Shown here in pieces: positions 28,342 through 36,857 of a stretch of 64,000 bases of DNA. The DNA comes from Candidatus Riflebacteria bacterium HGW-Riflebacteria-2 (GTDB lineage: Bacteria > Muiribacteriota > Ozemobacteria > Ozemobacterales > Ozemobacteraceae): contig PGYA01000004.1 in assembly GCA_002839435.1 (NCBI GenBank), positions 88,279 through 152,278 of the forward strand, in the 5' to 3' direction. The position numbers and the translations under genes were made by a program. The notes beneath the pieces were generated by a model. It ran no database searches, was not told the DNA's origin, and was given only the letters and a program-made list of their open reading frames with translations. How positions within the stretch are numbered: the first letter of the stretch is position 1; each line of letters begins with the position of its first letter.

Positions 28342-28452
28342 ATGTTTTTTCAGATTTTTGGCTATGCTTTCGGATTGTTTATGGCTGTACATTATTACGT
28401 TTTTCTTGTGTTCCTGCCCGCGTTGATAGACAGTTTCCTTGACGATAAATAA
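28342..28452 (+). CDS. Candidate 36-aa membrane microprotein
   Basis: Manual translation: MFFQIFGYAFGLFMAVHYYVFLVFLPALIDSFLDDK*; SD-like gggggagagcaata directly upstream; below the ORF-track length cutoff. Confidence 0.45.
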   Translation: MFFQIFGYAFGLFMAVHYYVFLVFLPALIDSFLDDK

Positions 28453-28528
28453 TTTGCGCAATTTTTGCGGTTTTCTGTTATCATATCTGGAACGCCTTGG
28501 CGGACATTCCTTTTAGAGACCTTGGAGC

Positions 28529-30604
28529 GTGGATATGAGAACAAGATTTTCGGGGGAAGACCTCAACAGCCTGAGTCGGGAAGAGTTGTACGAACTTGCG
28601 CAAAAGCTCGAACTGAGTGTACGTAAAAACAGCTCAAGAGAAAAACTTGTCGAAGCACTGCTGCCGCATGCACAGAAAACTGCTGCCAGGAAAGCCGCTG
28701 CTACGAAAAAATCTTCCACAACGTCCAGCGTCAAGGTTCCCGACAAAAAATCTGCTACAAAATCTGCTGCGCCAGTAAAAAAAGCGGCCGAAAACATAAA
28801 AACCGCTGCTCCTAAGAAATCGACCGGATCCGAAAAATCGGAGACTGCCAAAAAGGCCACAGCTTCGAAGCTGGCGGCCAAAAAAACTGAAGTTGCCGCT
28901 TCGGCCAAAAAACGTGGCAGGCCGGCCAGGGACGAGATTAAAGACGCAGTTGCCGAAGAACAACCTGTTGCCAGGAAAACCACAAAAAAGGCTGCTCCCG
29001 CCAAGCCAGTTGCAGAAAAAAGTGCAACAGTAAAGAAAGGGCGCGGCCGCCCGGCAAAAAGCGCAGTAAAAGCGCCAGAACCAGTTAATGCGCCAGAAAA
29101 AAAGAGTTCCGATAAATCCGCAAAAGCGGTAAAAGCCGTCGAGAAACCGGCGGAACCGGTAAAGCCATTGCCCAAAAAGAGCCCCGGTCGACCGCGAAAG
29201 AGTTCTGTAAAAGCACCTGACCCGATTGTCACGACCGAAGTGCCAACAGCAAAAAAGCGTGGTCGCCCGGCAAAAAGTAGCGTTACCCCGGCTGTAAAAC
29301 CAGAACAGGCTGAGGAGCCGGTTGATGCTTCTGCATGTAACGTTTCTGAGGCGGCAGTAAAGGGTCTTGCCCGTGGTTTTGCCAGGAAGTCTGAAGATGT
29401 GCCGACAAAATCCAGAAGCAAAAAAGGCGCCGAAGTTTTCAAAGATGGCGTGGCAGTTCCGGTAGAATCGGCAGAATCTCACAAAACAAGCATGCCGGCA
29501 GCTGATAAAATAGAGCGTGAGCGCGAGAGACGCCATTCTTCTTTGAAGACAACCATGGAAGTTCCTATTTTTCAGCCAATCGCTCCAGTCGAAGCGGCTT
29601 CAACCATCAGCGAAGATGAACTGACTGGCGATCTGCCGCTGGAATACGGTGAAACCCGTATTGTGCTACAGATTCGCGATCCGCACTGGGCTTACGCTTA
29701 CTGGGAGATCCCCCGGGTTGAGCTCAAACGCATCGAACTTGAAGTAGGTATTTTCGAATTTGCTCACTCACATTTTGTTCTGCGCCTGCACAACGTGTCT
29801 CAGGGCTTTTCACAGGAAATAAAACTCAGCGAGCATGCCCGCAACTGGTATATCTATCTTGAATACCCGCAAACCGTATATCAGGTCGAGCTTGGCATGC
29901 AGAGCCCAACTGAAGGCTATACTTTTATTGCCCTTTCCAATCTTGTGCAGACACCACCCGATCGTGTCGCCGAAAGCTGGGCTGCACCAGTTCTGCCAGA
30001 ACCAGAGCCCGAAACGGTAGAAAGGCTTGGCGGCCATGAGATTGCCGAACCGCCGCCGCAGTCCCCGGGAATTCCACAGATTACCGAACCGGCGCAGGTT
30101 TATTTTCAGAGCGTGACTGGCGAGTCGGTGCCACATCAGGGTTCTTCCGACCTTTTGGCCGGTCAGCGTCTGCAGGCTCCCGAGCAGCCTTCTGGTGAGG
30201 CTCCATTTGTGTCGGGTGGCACCTCGTCTTTCGAAATGCCCGGTTCATACGCTATGCCTGGCTCTTTTGTCATGCCTGGCTCATTTGGTATGCCAACTTC
30301 GCCTGCTCCCACTTCCGCCGACTGGACCTCTCCCGGCGCTGGTGGTTTTGGAGCCGGGCCGCTCGCGGCAGAAGATGACATATTTCTGGTGGCAGCCGTC
30401 GAAGTGATTGTATATGGCCAGGTAAAGATTGGTTGTGATCTGACTTTTCAGGGTCATCCACTGCGGGTTCGCCCTGATGGTACTTTCAGCTTGCGCCTGG
30501 CACTGCCTTTTGACAGCGGCCACAGCATCGACCTGGTTGCAACTGACCCCCGCACCGGAAAGACACGTGTCATTAAAGCTGCCGTCACTCTCAAAAAGAG
30601 CTGA
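28529..30604 (+). CDS. Lys/Ala-rich protein with Rho-N/SAP-like N-terminus, multiple AT-hook-like motifs and DUF4912
   Basis: LNSLSREELYELAQKLELSVRKNSSREKLVEALLPH; repeated KKRGRPAR / GRGRPAKS / SPGRPRKS / KKRGRPAKS; ETRIVLQIRDPHWAYAYWEIPRVELKRI (DUF4912 signature). Confidence 0.85.
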   Translation: MDMRTRFSGEDLNSLSREELYELAQKLELSVRKNSSREKLVEALLPHAQKTAARKAAATKKSSTTSSVKVPDKKSATKSAAPVKKAAENIKTAAPKKSTGSEKSETAKKATASKLAAKKTEVAASAKKRGRPARDEIKDAVAEEQPVARKTTKKAAPAKPVAEKSATVKKGRGRPAKSAVKAPEPVNAPEKKSSDKSAKAVKAVEKPAEPVKPLPKKSPGRPRKSSVKAPDPIVTTEVPTAKKRGRPAKSSVTPAVKPEQAEEPVDASACNVSEAAVKGLARGFARKSEDVPTKSRSKKGAEVFKDGVAVPVESAESHKTSMPAADKIERERERRHSSLKTTMEVPIFQPIAPVEAASTISEDELTGDLPLEYGETRIVLQIRDPHWAYAYWEIPRVELKRIELEVGIFEFAHSHFVLRLHNVSQGFSQEIKLSEHARNWYIYLEYPQTVYQVELGMQSPTEGYTFIALSNLVQTPPDRVAESWAAPVLPEPEPETVERLGGHEIAEPPPQSPGIPQITEPAQVYFQSVTGESVPHQGSSDLLAGQRLQAPEQPSGEAPFVSGGTSSFEMPGSYAMPGSFVMPGSFGMPTSPAPTSADWTSPGAGGFGAGPLAAEDDIFLVAAVEVIVYGQVKIGCDLTFQGHPLRVRPDGTFSLRLALPFDSGHSIDLVATDPRTGKTRVIKAAVTLKKS

Positions 30605-30613
30605 TATATCTCG

Positions 30614-32203
30614 ATGAATAACACTACAGGCTATCTTTCTCTGATATTGCATGCTCATCTTCCTTTTGTCCGCCATCCGGAACATGCCGACATGATGGAG
30701 GAAAGGTGGCTTTTTGAAGCGATCACCGAAACCTATGTGCCGCTGCTCGATGTTTTCGGCAAACTTTGTGAAGATGGTATCGATTTTCGCATCACCATGA
30801 CTTTGACGCCTCCTCTTGTAAATATGCTGTCTGACGATCTGTTGATCGCACGTTATTCTCGTCACCTCGCACTACTCGAGGAGCTTGCCGACAAAGAAGT
30901 CGAGCGCACCCGCTGGATGCCGCAGTTTCATGCTTCGGCGCTGATGTATCGCGATAAGTTTCACCAGATTCGCAAAATTTTTAATTTCTGGCAGGGGAAT
31001 CTGGTTAACGCTTTCAAAAGCTTTCAGGATGCTGGTGTGCTTGAGATTATCACCTGTTGCGCCACGCATGGCTTTCTGCCTTTGATCAATGATTTCAGAG
31101 AAGCGGTTCGGGCCCAGATCGATATGGCTGTGCGCGATTATAAAAAACATTTTGGTCGGCAGCCGCGTGGCATCTGGCTGGCCGAGTGCGCCTACAACCC
31201 TGGCGACGACGAGATTCTCAAGGAGTTCGGTCTCGAATATTTTTTTACCGACACACATGGCATTCTCTTCGCTGATCCGCGCCCGACCTATGGTGTGTAT
31301 GCCCCTATAGCCTGTCCTTCCGGGGTTGTCGCATTTGGCCGCGATGTTGAGAGCAGTCGACAGGTGTGGTCGGCGCATGAGGGTTACCCCGGCGACCCCG
31401 CCTATCGCGATTTTTATCGTGATATCGGTTTCGATCTCGAATTCGACTACATCAGGCCCTATATTCATGAATCTGGACATCGGCTCAATACCGGCATTAA
31501 ATATCATCGCATTACCTCGCGTGAGATCGAAGACAAAGAGCCATACAACTATCAGGATGCAATGGCGCGGGTTGCCGTGCATGCTGCGCATTTCCTGTGG
31601 TGCCGCGAACGCCAGATCGAATATCTGGTCGGCAACATGGAACGCAAGCCAATTGTCGTGTCGCCTTATGATGCCGAGCTTTTTGGGCACTGGTGGTATG
31701 AGGGCCCTGATTTCATTCATCTCGTTCTGCGCAAGATGGCGCTCGAAAGCAAGACCGTTAAGCTCGCCACCCCTTCTGATTATCTCGACGAATATCCGCG
31801 CAATCAGCAGTCAACGCCTTCACTGTCGTCGTGGGGGCACAAAGGCTACAATGAGGTCTGGCTCGATGAGAGCAACGCCTGGATATATCCGCATATGCAC
31901 AAGGCTTCCGAACGCATGATCGAGCTTGCCAACTCTTTCCCCAAAGCAGAAGGGCTGGCGCTGCGGGCTCTCAATCAGGCTGCCCGCGAGCTCATGCTGT
32001 TGCAGTCTTCTGACTGGGCCTTCATCATGAAGACCGGCACTACTGTAGAATATGCGCACAAACGCACAAAAGATCACGTATTTAGATTTACCAGGCTTTA
32101 TGACGACATCAGAAACGGCAGCATCAACGAGAACTGGCTGCGTGAGGTCGAACGCCGTGATAATATTTTTCCCGAGATGGATTACCGCATTTATCGCAGC
32201 TGA
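30614..32203 (+). CDS. Glycoside hydrolase family 57 (DUF1957) 1,4-alpha-glucan branching enzyme-like
   Basis: GYLSLILHAHLPFVRHPEHADMMEERWLFEAITETYVPLL...; GIWLAECAYNPGDDEIL...; VVSPYDAELFGHWWYEGPDFI. Confidence 0.93.
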   Translation: MNNTTGYLSLILHAHLPFVRHPEHADMMEERWLFEAITETYVPLLDVFGKLCEDGIDFRITMTLTPPLVNMLSDDLLIARYSRHLALLEELADKEVERTRWMPQFHASALMYRDKFHQIRKIFNFWQGNLVNAFKSFQDAGVLEIITCCATHGFLPLINDFREAVRAQIDMAVRDYKKHFGRQPRGIWLAECAYNPGDDEILKEFGLEYFFTDTHGILFADPRPTYGVYAPIACPSGVVAFGRDVESSRQVWSAHEGYPGDPAYRDFYRDIGFDLEFDYIRPYIHESGHRLNTGIKYHRITSREIEDKEPYNYQDAMARVAVHAAHFLWCRERQIEYLVGNMERKPIVVSPYDAELFGHWWYEGPDFIHLVLRKMALESKTVKLATPSDYLDEYPRNQQSTPSLSSWGHKGYNEVWLDESNAWIYPHMHKASERMIELANSFPKAEGLALRALNQAARELMLLQSSDWAFIMKTGTTVEYAHKRTKDHVFRFTRLYDDIRNGSINENWLREVERRDNIFPEMDYRIYRS

Positions 32204-33877
32204 TTGAGAGGTGTTATGAGTAAATCTGGTATGTTCGCTGCCATAAAATCAGTTTTTATTGCTTCGTCAACTTCAAAATCGCAGGAAACCGTCAGAACCG
32301 GCCTGATTTTTGGCTTCATAATAGCACTTCTGTCACTGCTGCTCCTGATGACCGGACTTTATAATGGTATCGACAGTTACATTAACACAATGGTTTTGCA
32401 GGTAGGCTTTCAGACGCCTGAAAAACAGAATGAAAGCGTGTGGATAGTCAAAAAGGATCAGGCAACTTCCGAGCTTCTCGAAAAGAATCCCGACCGTGAA
32501 GAATTTGCCTCGGTTTTTCGTTTTCTTGGGCAGCCCCAGATCGTTAAGAGGATGGAAGGCTATTCTGGCTCTGGCCTGAGACTGTTTCAGATTGATGTCG
32601 GTTGCTTCAAAGATTACAAAAACATGCTGTTCAAAACCGGCTATGCCGAATGGGGTACTTTTGTAGATGCTTCGGATCAGGCTTCGGCAACTAGAGTAGA
32701 CGCTTTTGATCTGAAAAAATGGCGTTCTGGCAGCAACCTTGTGCGCAAATACATTAATGAAAAGCCTGAGGAAAGGGCATACACAAGTCTTATCAAGGTT
32801 ACCAGTCAGCTCTGGACACCTACTGCCAAGTATGCCTTTTCGATTCTTGCCGGAGGTGGGCAACATTTGATAATGCCTACACTGACAACCGACTGGAGCA
32901 ATCCTGAACTCAGAAGATTTTTGCAGTCGCAGATCGATAAGAATGCTGAGTCATCCGGAACAGGTGCCGAAAAGGTTCCTGAAGATCTGGAACCGGCAAT
33001 TAAACTGCTAAAACGCTGGCAGAATCTGTTCTTAAATCTGCGAAGAGTTGATCCCCGGTTGATAATTTCGTTTTGCGACAGCCCGGGTGTTCTGTTCAGT
33101 GTTTCGTTTGATTTTTTTCTCGAACCGGCTCCGCCTGAATTTTTGGTAGAACCATCGTCGGTAATCGGATTCGACTTTGTTTTTCAGGGTGAGAAAAGAC
33201 CGGCAACCGATGAAGCGCTCATCGCAGCGATTGCTTCTTCTTCCGGCAAGGTCATTCTTGCCGCACATACAATGATGGAAGAAGACTTGCGGGGACACGC
33301 CGAGGATGATATTGAGGGTGATAATGCTAACAGGTTAAGAAAAAAGGGAACCGCCAAATTTGTTCAACGTCTGATCGTGCCGCACGAAAAATTTATCCGG
33401 GGCAATGCGGAAACCGCAATGATCGATATGGGAATCGGCAGCAAGGGGTTCGTTGACAAGGCACCCATGTTCATTGTCACCGAGCAGGCAAAGAAACTCA
33501 TGCCTTCATTCAGCCTTAAGATAGCCATGCTTGAACTCGATCGCCGTCACCCGGATATGAAACCCTCCTACACTGAAGAGATGACCAGGGTTCTCGCTGA
33601 AATCTACGACAGTGTTGCTTCAGGAACCTTTCGCGGGCCGTTGGTTATTCACGATAGACAAATACCGGTCGATAGCAGGGGATTTATGTTTATCGACTAT
33701 GTGGGGTCTACCATAGTTGGATCGACCGTTGACGCATCCAGAAACAAGGCTGCTATCAGCTCGGTTTCACTTTATGAGTGTTTCGATCGAAAAACCCTTG
33801 CTCATCTTCACCGTCAGATGCCGCACAAAAAAGCTTTGCTGCCCGAAAACGCCCACCGGCGAACCCTGGGTGTGTGA
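32204..33877 (+). CDS. CHASE2-containing N-terminal part of an adenylate/guanylate cyclase, truncated by an apparent frameshift
   Basis: N-terminal TM and a long extracytoplasmic CHASE2-like region ending ...FMFIDYVGSTIVGSTVDASRNKAAISSVSLYECFDRK; stops abruptly at TGA 33875-33877 while the rest of CHASE2 continues in the +1 frame. Confidence 0.75.
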   Translation: MRGVMSKSGMFAAIKSVFIASSTSKSQETVRTGLIFGFIIALLSLLLLMTGLYNGIDSYINTMVLQVGFQTPEKQNESVWIVKKDQATSELLEKNPDREEFASVFRFLGQPQIVKRMEGYSGSGLRLFQIDVGCFKDYKNMLFKTGYAEWGTFVDASDQASATRVDAFDLKKWRSGSNLVRKYINEKPEERAYTSLIKVTSQLWTPTAKYAFSILAGGGQHLIMPTLTTDWSNPELRRFLQSQIDKNAESSGTGAEKVPEDLEPAIKLLKRWQNLFLNLRRVDPRLIISFCDSPGVLFSVSFDFFLEPAPPEFLVEPSSVIGFDFVFQGEKRPATDEALIAAIASSSGKVILAAHTMMEEDLRGHAEDDIEGDNANRLRKKGTAKFVQRLIVPHEKFIRGNAETAMIDMGIGSKGFVDKAPMFIVTEQAKKLMPSFSLKIAMLELDRRHPDMKPSYTEEMTRVLAEIYDSVASGTFRGPLVIHDRQIPVDSRGFMFIDYVGSTIVGSTVDASRNKAAISSVSLYECFDRKTLAHLHRQMPHKKALLPENAHRRTLGV

Positions 33878-35144
33878 AGCCAGCGATTTCGACTTTTTCC
33901 CGACGCCTCTTGATTTGCATACTCCTTGGCGTGTCCAGAAACAGCAGTTGATGGGGATTGAAATTCACGCCAACGCAATCATAAATATACTTGATAAGCG
34001 CTATATAGCGCATGCCGACTCGCGGCATACAGCTGTTGCCCTGTTTTTGTCGTGTCTGCTGCTCGGGTTTCTGCTCGACATTCTTACGCCGGTAGCTGGC
34101 GTTTTTTTGACCTTCGTTTTTATGGGAGGCGCCTTATGGCACTCTTATACGTCCTATCATGTTGCCCGCCAGCTGTTCAACTGCTCGGCCCTGCTTTTCA
34201 GTTACCCGGCGATCTGGGCTATCGCGACCCTGACCAATTATGTGCGCCAGCGCGTTCGCGCCCAGAAGACGAAAGACATGTTCTCGCGCTTCGTTGCAGC
34301 TGACGTCGTGCAATACATGCTCGACAACCCGGATATGGTCAAGCCGGGTGGCGAAAAGGTTGAGCTGACAATTTTCTTCTCAGACGTCGCCGGTTTTACT
34401 TCGATTTCTGAGGCTCTGACGCCTGAAGAACTTGTCGTTCTTCTCAATGAATATCTTGGCGCCATGACTGACCTGCTATTTGAATATGGCGGCACCCTTG
34501 ACAAGTTTATTGGTGACGCTGTCATGGCCTTCTGGAATTTCCCGCGCAAACAAGATGACCACGCAGTTAGAGGCTGTCTCTGTGCCCTCGCCATGCAGCG
34601 CAAAATCAATGAGCTCCAGATTGGTTGGGCGGAAAGGGGTCTGCCGCGAGTTTCTGCCCGTGCCGGCCTGAATACGGCCAACGTTGTTGTCGGCTATATG
34701 GGCTCTTCAAAGGCCCAGATGAACTTTACCTGTATGGGCGACGGCGTAAACCTTGCGTCACGTCTTGAAGGCGCTAACAAGGAATACGGTACCGCGCTCA
34801 TGGTAAGCGATGCCACCTTTCAGAGAGCCAAACATGTCGTTGTTGGCCGCTTCCTTGATTTCCTGGCGGTCAAGGGTAAAAAAGAACCGGTCAAGGTGCA
34901 TGAACTTGTTTGCGAAGTCGGCAATGAACCGCCCGGCTGGAACGAGTTGATCGAACTGTATGACCGGGCGATCCAGCTCCATCTTGAGCGCAAATGGGAC
35001 GAAGCCATCGCGACATTTGAGCAGATCCTCGCCCGCTGGCCAGATGACGGCCCAAGTCACACCTACATCGCCAGGTGCAACGAATACAAGCAGGCCCCGC
35101 CGCCAGAAGGATGGGATGGCAGGTATATCCTGACCCACAAATAA
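33717..35144 (+). CDS. C-terminal part: end of CHASE2, TM segments, class III adenylate/guanylate cyclase domain (probably one gene with 32204-33877)
   Basis: SDFDFFPTPL...GIEIHANAIINIL (CHASE2 end), TMs, ELTIFFSDVAGFTSISEALTPEELVVLLNEYLGAMTDLLFEYGGTLDKFIGDAVMAFWNFP (class III cyclase). The first ~50 aa of the listed ORF are likely not the true N-terminus. Confidence 0.85.
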   Translation: MDRPLTHPETRLLSARFHFMSVSIEKPLLIFTVRCRTKKLCCPKTPTGEPWVCEASDFDFFPTPLDLHTPWRVQKQQLMGIEIHANAIINILDKRYIAHADSRHTAVALFLSCLLLGFLLDILTPVAGVFLTFVFMGGALWHSYTSYHVARQLFNCSALLFSYPAIWAIATLTNYVRQRVRAQKTKDMFSRFVAADVVQYMLDNPDMVKPGGEKVELTIFFSDVAGFTSISEALTPEELVVLLNEYLGAMTDLLFEYGGTLDKFIGDAVMAFWNFPRKQDDHAVRGCLCALAMQRKINELQIGWAERGLPRVSARAGLNTANVVVGYMGSSKAQMNFTCMGDGVNLASRLEGANKEYGTALMVSDATFQRAKHVVVGRFLDFLAVKGKKEPVKVHELVCEVGNEPPGWNELIELYDRAIQLHLERKWDEAIATFEQILARWPDDGPSHTYIARCNEYKQAPPPEGWDGRYILTHK

Positions 35145-35163
35145 CCTCTTTTCTCTATCGTGC

Positions 35164-35178
35164 TCGTAATCGTAATCG
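35164..35178. repeat. Short second copy of the TCGTAA hexanucleotide tract (2.5 units)
   Basis: TCGTAATCGTAATCG immediately downstream of the cyclase stop codon. Confidence 0.8.
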
Positions 35179-35433
35179 CCGCTGGCATGATTGGCACAGT
35201 TTTTTTTGAGCGATTAAACCATGCATCGACAAATGGATGCTGCGACTTCGCTTTGCTTCGCGCAGAATGTGACTGAAAAGTGTGCAATCGCACTCCCAAT
35301 CACTTTCTATCTCTTCCCGGTAACAGACCTGCGTCAAATTATTAAAAAAAATAGTGCCTGATGACAGTAAAGTGTGATAATTATTGTTTGACCGCCGTTC
35401 TGGACAAAACAGCCATACACAATCAGGAACAGA

Positions 35434-36654
35434 ATGAAACCAGAATTTGATTATCACAGATTTATTGACAACGCCATGGTCGTGGAAACTGCCGAGCAGT
35501 TGGAAGCTTTTTTCAAACGTGCCGAAGGCAGCGATATAATAGCGCTTGATGTTGAATCAGCCGGGTTCTATCGCTATTATTCCCGGGTAAATCTCATTCA
35601 GATTGCCACCAGAGCCGAAGCCGCTATTATTGACCCACAGAAAATCAAAGATTTTTCAAGTTTCCAGAAGTTCGCAGCTTCCAGCAGCTGCATCTGGCTC
35701 TTCCACGGCGGTGATTACGATATTTCGATGCTGGCGCGCGACCTCGAAATCTATATTCCACGCATGTTCGATACCCGTAAGGCCGCCGAATTTCTCGGTC
35801 AGCGAGAACTTGGTCTCAGAGCGCTGACCGAAAAATATCTCGGCTTCACCCTGGATAAGCGATTGCAGCGCTGCGACTGGTCTCGCCGTCCTTTGACGCC
35901 GGCGATGAAGGAATACGGTCTGCTTGACGCCGTCTGTCTCGTGCCCATATTTGATTTCATGGTTCGTGAGCTCGATGATCTTGGCCGCCTCGACTGGACT
36001 ATGCAGGAATGTGAATATATAGCCCGTGCCTCAAGAGAAGTCTCTCCACCAAAGCGTAATCCATATGCTTTTCGCATTAAGGGTTCTTCGCGACTGTCTC
36101 CCCGATCTCTGGCCGTGTTGCGCTCGGTATGGGAGCTTCGCGAAAAAATCGCCGAGCGTCAGGATCGTGCCTCGTTCATGCTTCTCAGCAATCAGGCCCT
36201 GCTAGAAATTGCCCGCCAGATCCCGCGCACTGTCTCCGGGCTTTCAGTTATAAAACATATCGGTCGTGATTTTCTTAACCGCTATGGCCAGGATTTGCAG
36301 GCTGCCATACGCGAAGGCATCGAATCCGATCTGACCGATCTCGAACCGCCGCCGCGCCCGCGGGAACGCCATGAACTGCTCAATGCCTGGGAAGGCGAGC
36401 TTGCCAAGGCGTTGCGTGAAATACGCGATGAGGTAGCCGGTCGATTGCAGATTCCAGCGCCTGTTCTTGCTCCAACCCATGCTTTGTATGACCTTGCAAA
36501 GTTGCGTCCGGAAACAATGGGGCAGCTGGTGCAGAGCGAGATACTGCACGAATGGCAGGCTCGGCAGCTTGGTGATGGATTTCTTGCCGTTTTGCAGCAG
36601 GAACCGCCGCAAAAGATTCGCAAAAGCCGCCGCCGTCGCCGTCGCCCTATCTGA
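35434..36654 (+). CDS. rnd: Ribonuclease D
   Basis: DIIALDVESAGFYRYYSRVNLIQIATR...WLFHGGDYDISMLARDL...FDTRKAAEFLGQRELGLRALTEKYLG...RCDWSRRPLTPAMKEYGLLDAVCL; HRDC-like C-terminal region. Confidence 0.9.
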   Translation: MKPEFDYHRFIDNAMVVETAEQLEAFFKRAEGSDIIALDVESAGFYRYYSRVNLIQIATRAEAAIIDPQKIKDFSSFQKFAASSSCIWLFHGGDYDISMLARDLEIYIPRMFDTRKAAEFLGQRELGLRALTEKYLGFTLDKRLQRCDWSRRPLTPAMKEYGLLDAVCLVPIFDFMVRELDDLGRLDWTMQECEYIARASREVSPPKRNPYAFRIKGSSRLSPRSLAVLRSVWELREKIAERQDRASFMLLSNQALLEIARQIPRTVSGLSVIKHIGRDFLNRYGQDLQAAIREGIESDLTDLEPPPRPRERHELLNAWEGELAKALREIRDEVAGRLQIPAPVLAPTHALYDLAKLRPETMGQLVQSEILHEWQARQLGDGFLAVLQQEPPQKIRKSRRRRRRPI

Positions 36655-36779
36655 CACTATTTGCGTTACAAATAGTATGCATTGCAGTAGAAACTACTCT
36701 GTGCTTCTAATGGTTGGCCAGCTGGTTTGCGAAAAAATGGCGAGCTCAGGGTTACAAAACACTTTTTTTTCAGAAACTA

Positions 36780-36808
36780 TTGCGTAGCGGTGTACCAATC
36801 CGTATAAT
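36780..36808 (+). promoter_or_regulatory. Sigma-70-type promoter upstream of the C25 peptidase
   Basis: TTGCGT-N17-TATAAT; SD aggagg near 36846. Confidence 0.6.
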
Positions 36809-36857
36809 CAAAATACTAAGCTTTTATAAGTATGACAAGTAATTAGGAGGAAAGAGC

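Noticed and set aside
28513-29442. 309-aa and 300-aa minus-strand ORFs opposite the AT-hook region
   Set aside because: Their Phe/Ala/Ser- or Phe/Arg-rich composition is the expected complement of Lys/Ala-rich coding sequence. The plus-strand gene has recognisable domains.
33820-33835. Classical -1 programmed frameshift on the A6 run in the cyclase gene
   Set aside because: The needed shift is +1 (or -2), and the zero-frame phasing CAC|AAA|AAA|GCT does not form an X XXY YYZ slippery heptamer.
35155-35457. 100-aa minus-strand ORF
   Set aside because: Low-complexity intergenic sequence overlapping the hexamer relic and the rnd start region; no SD or family.
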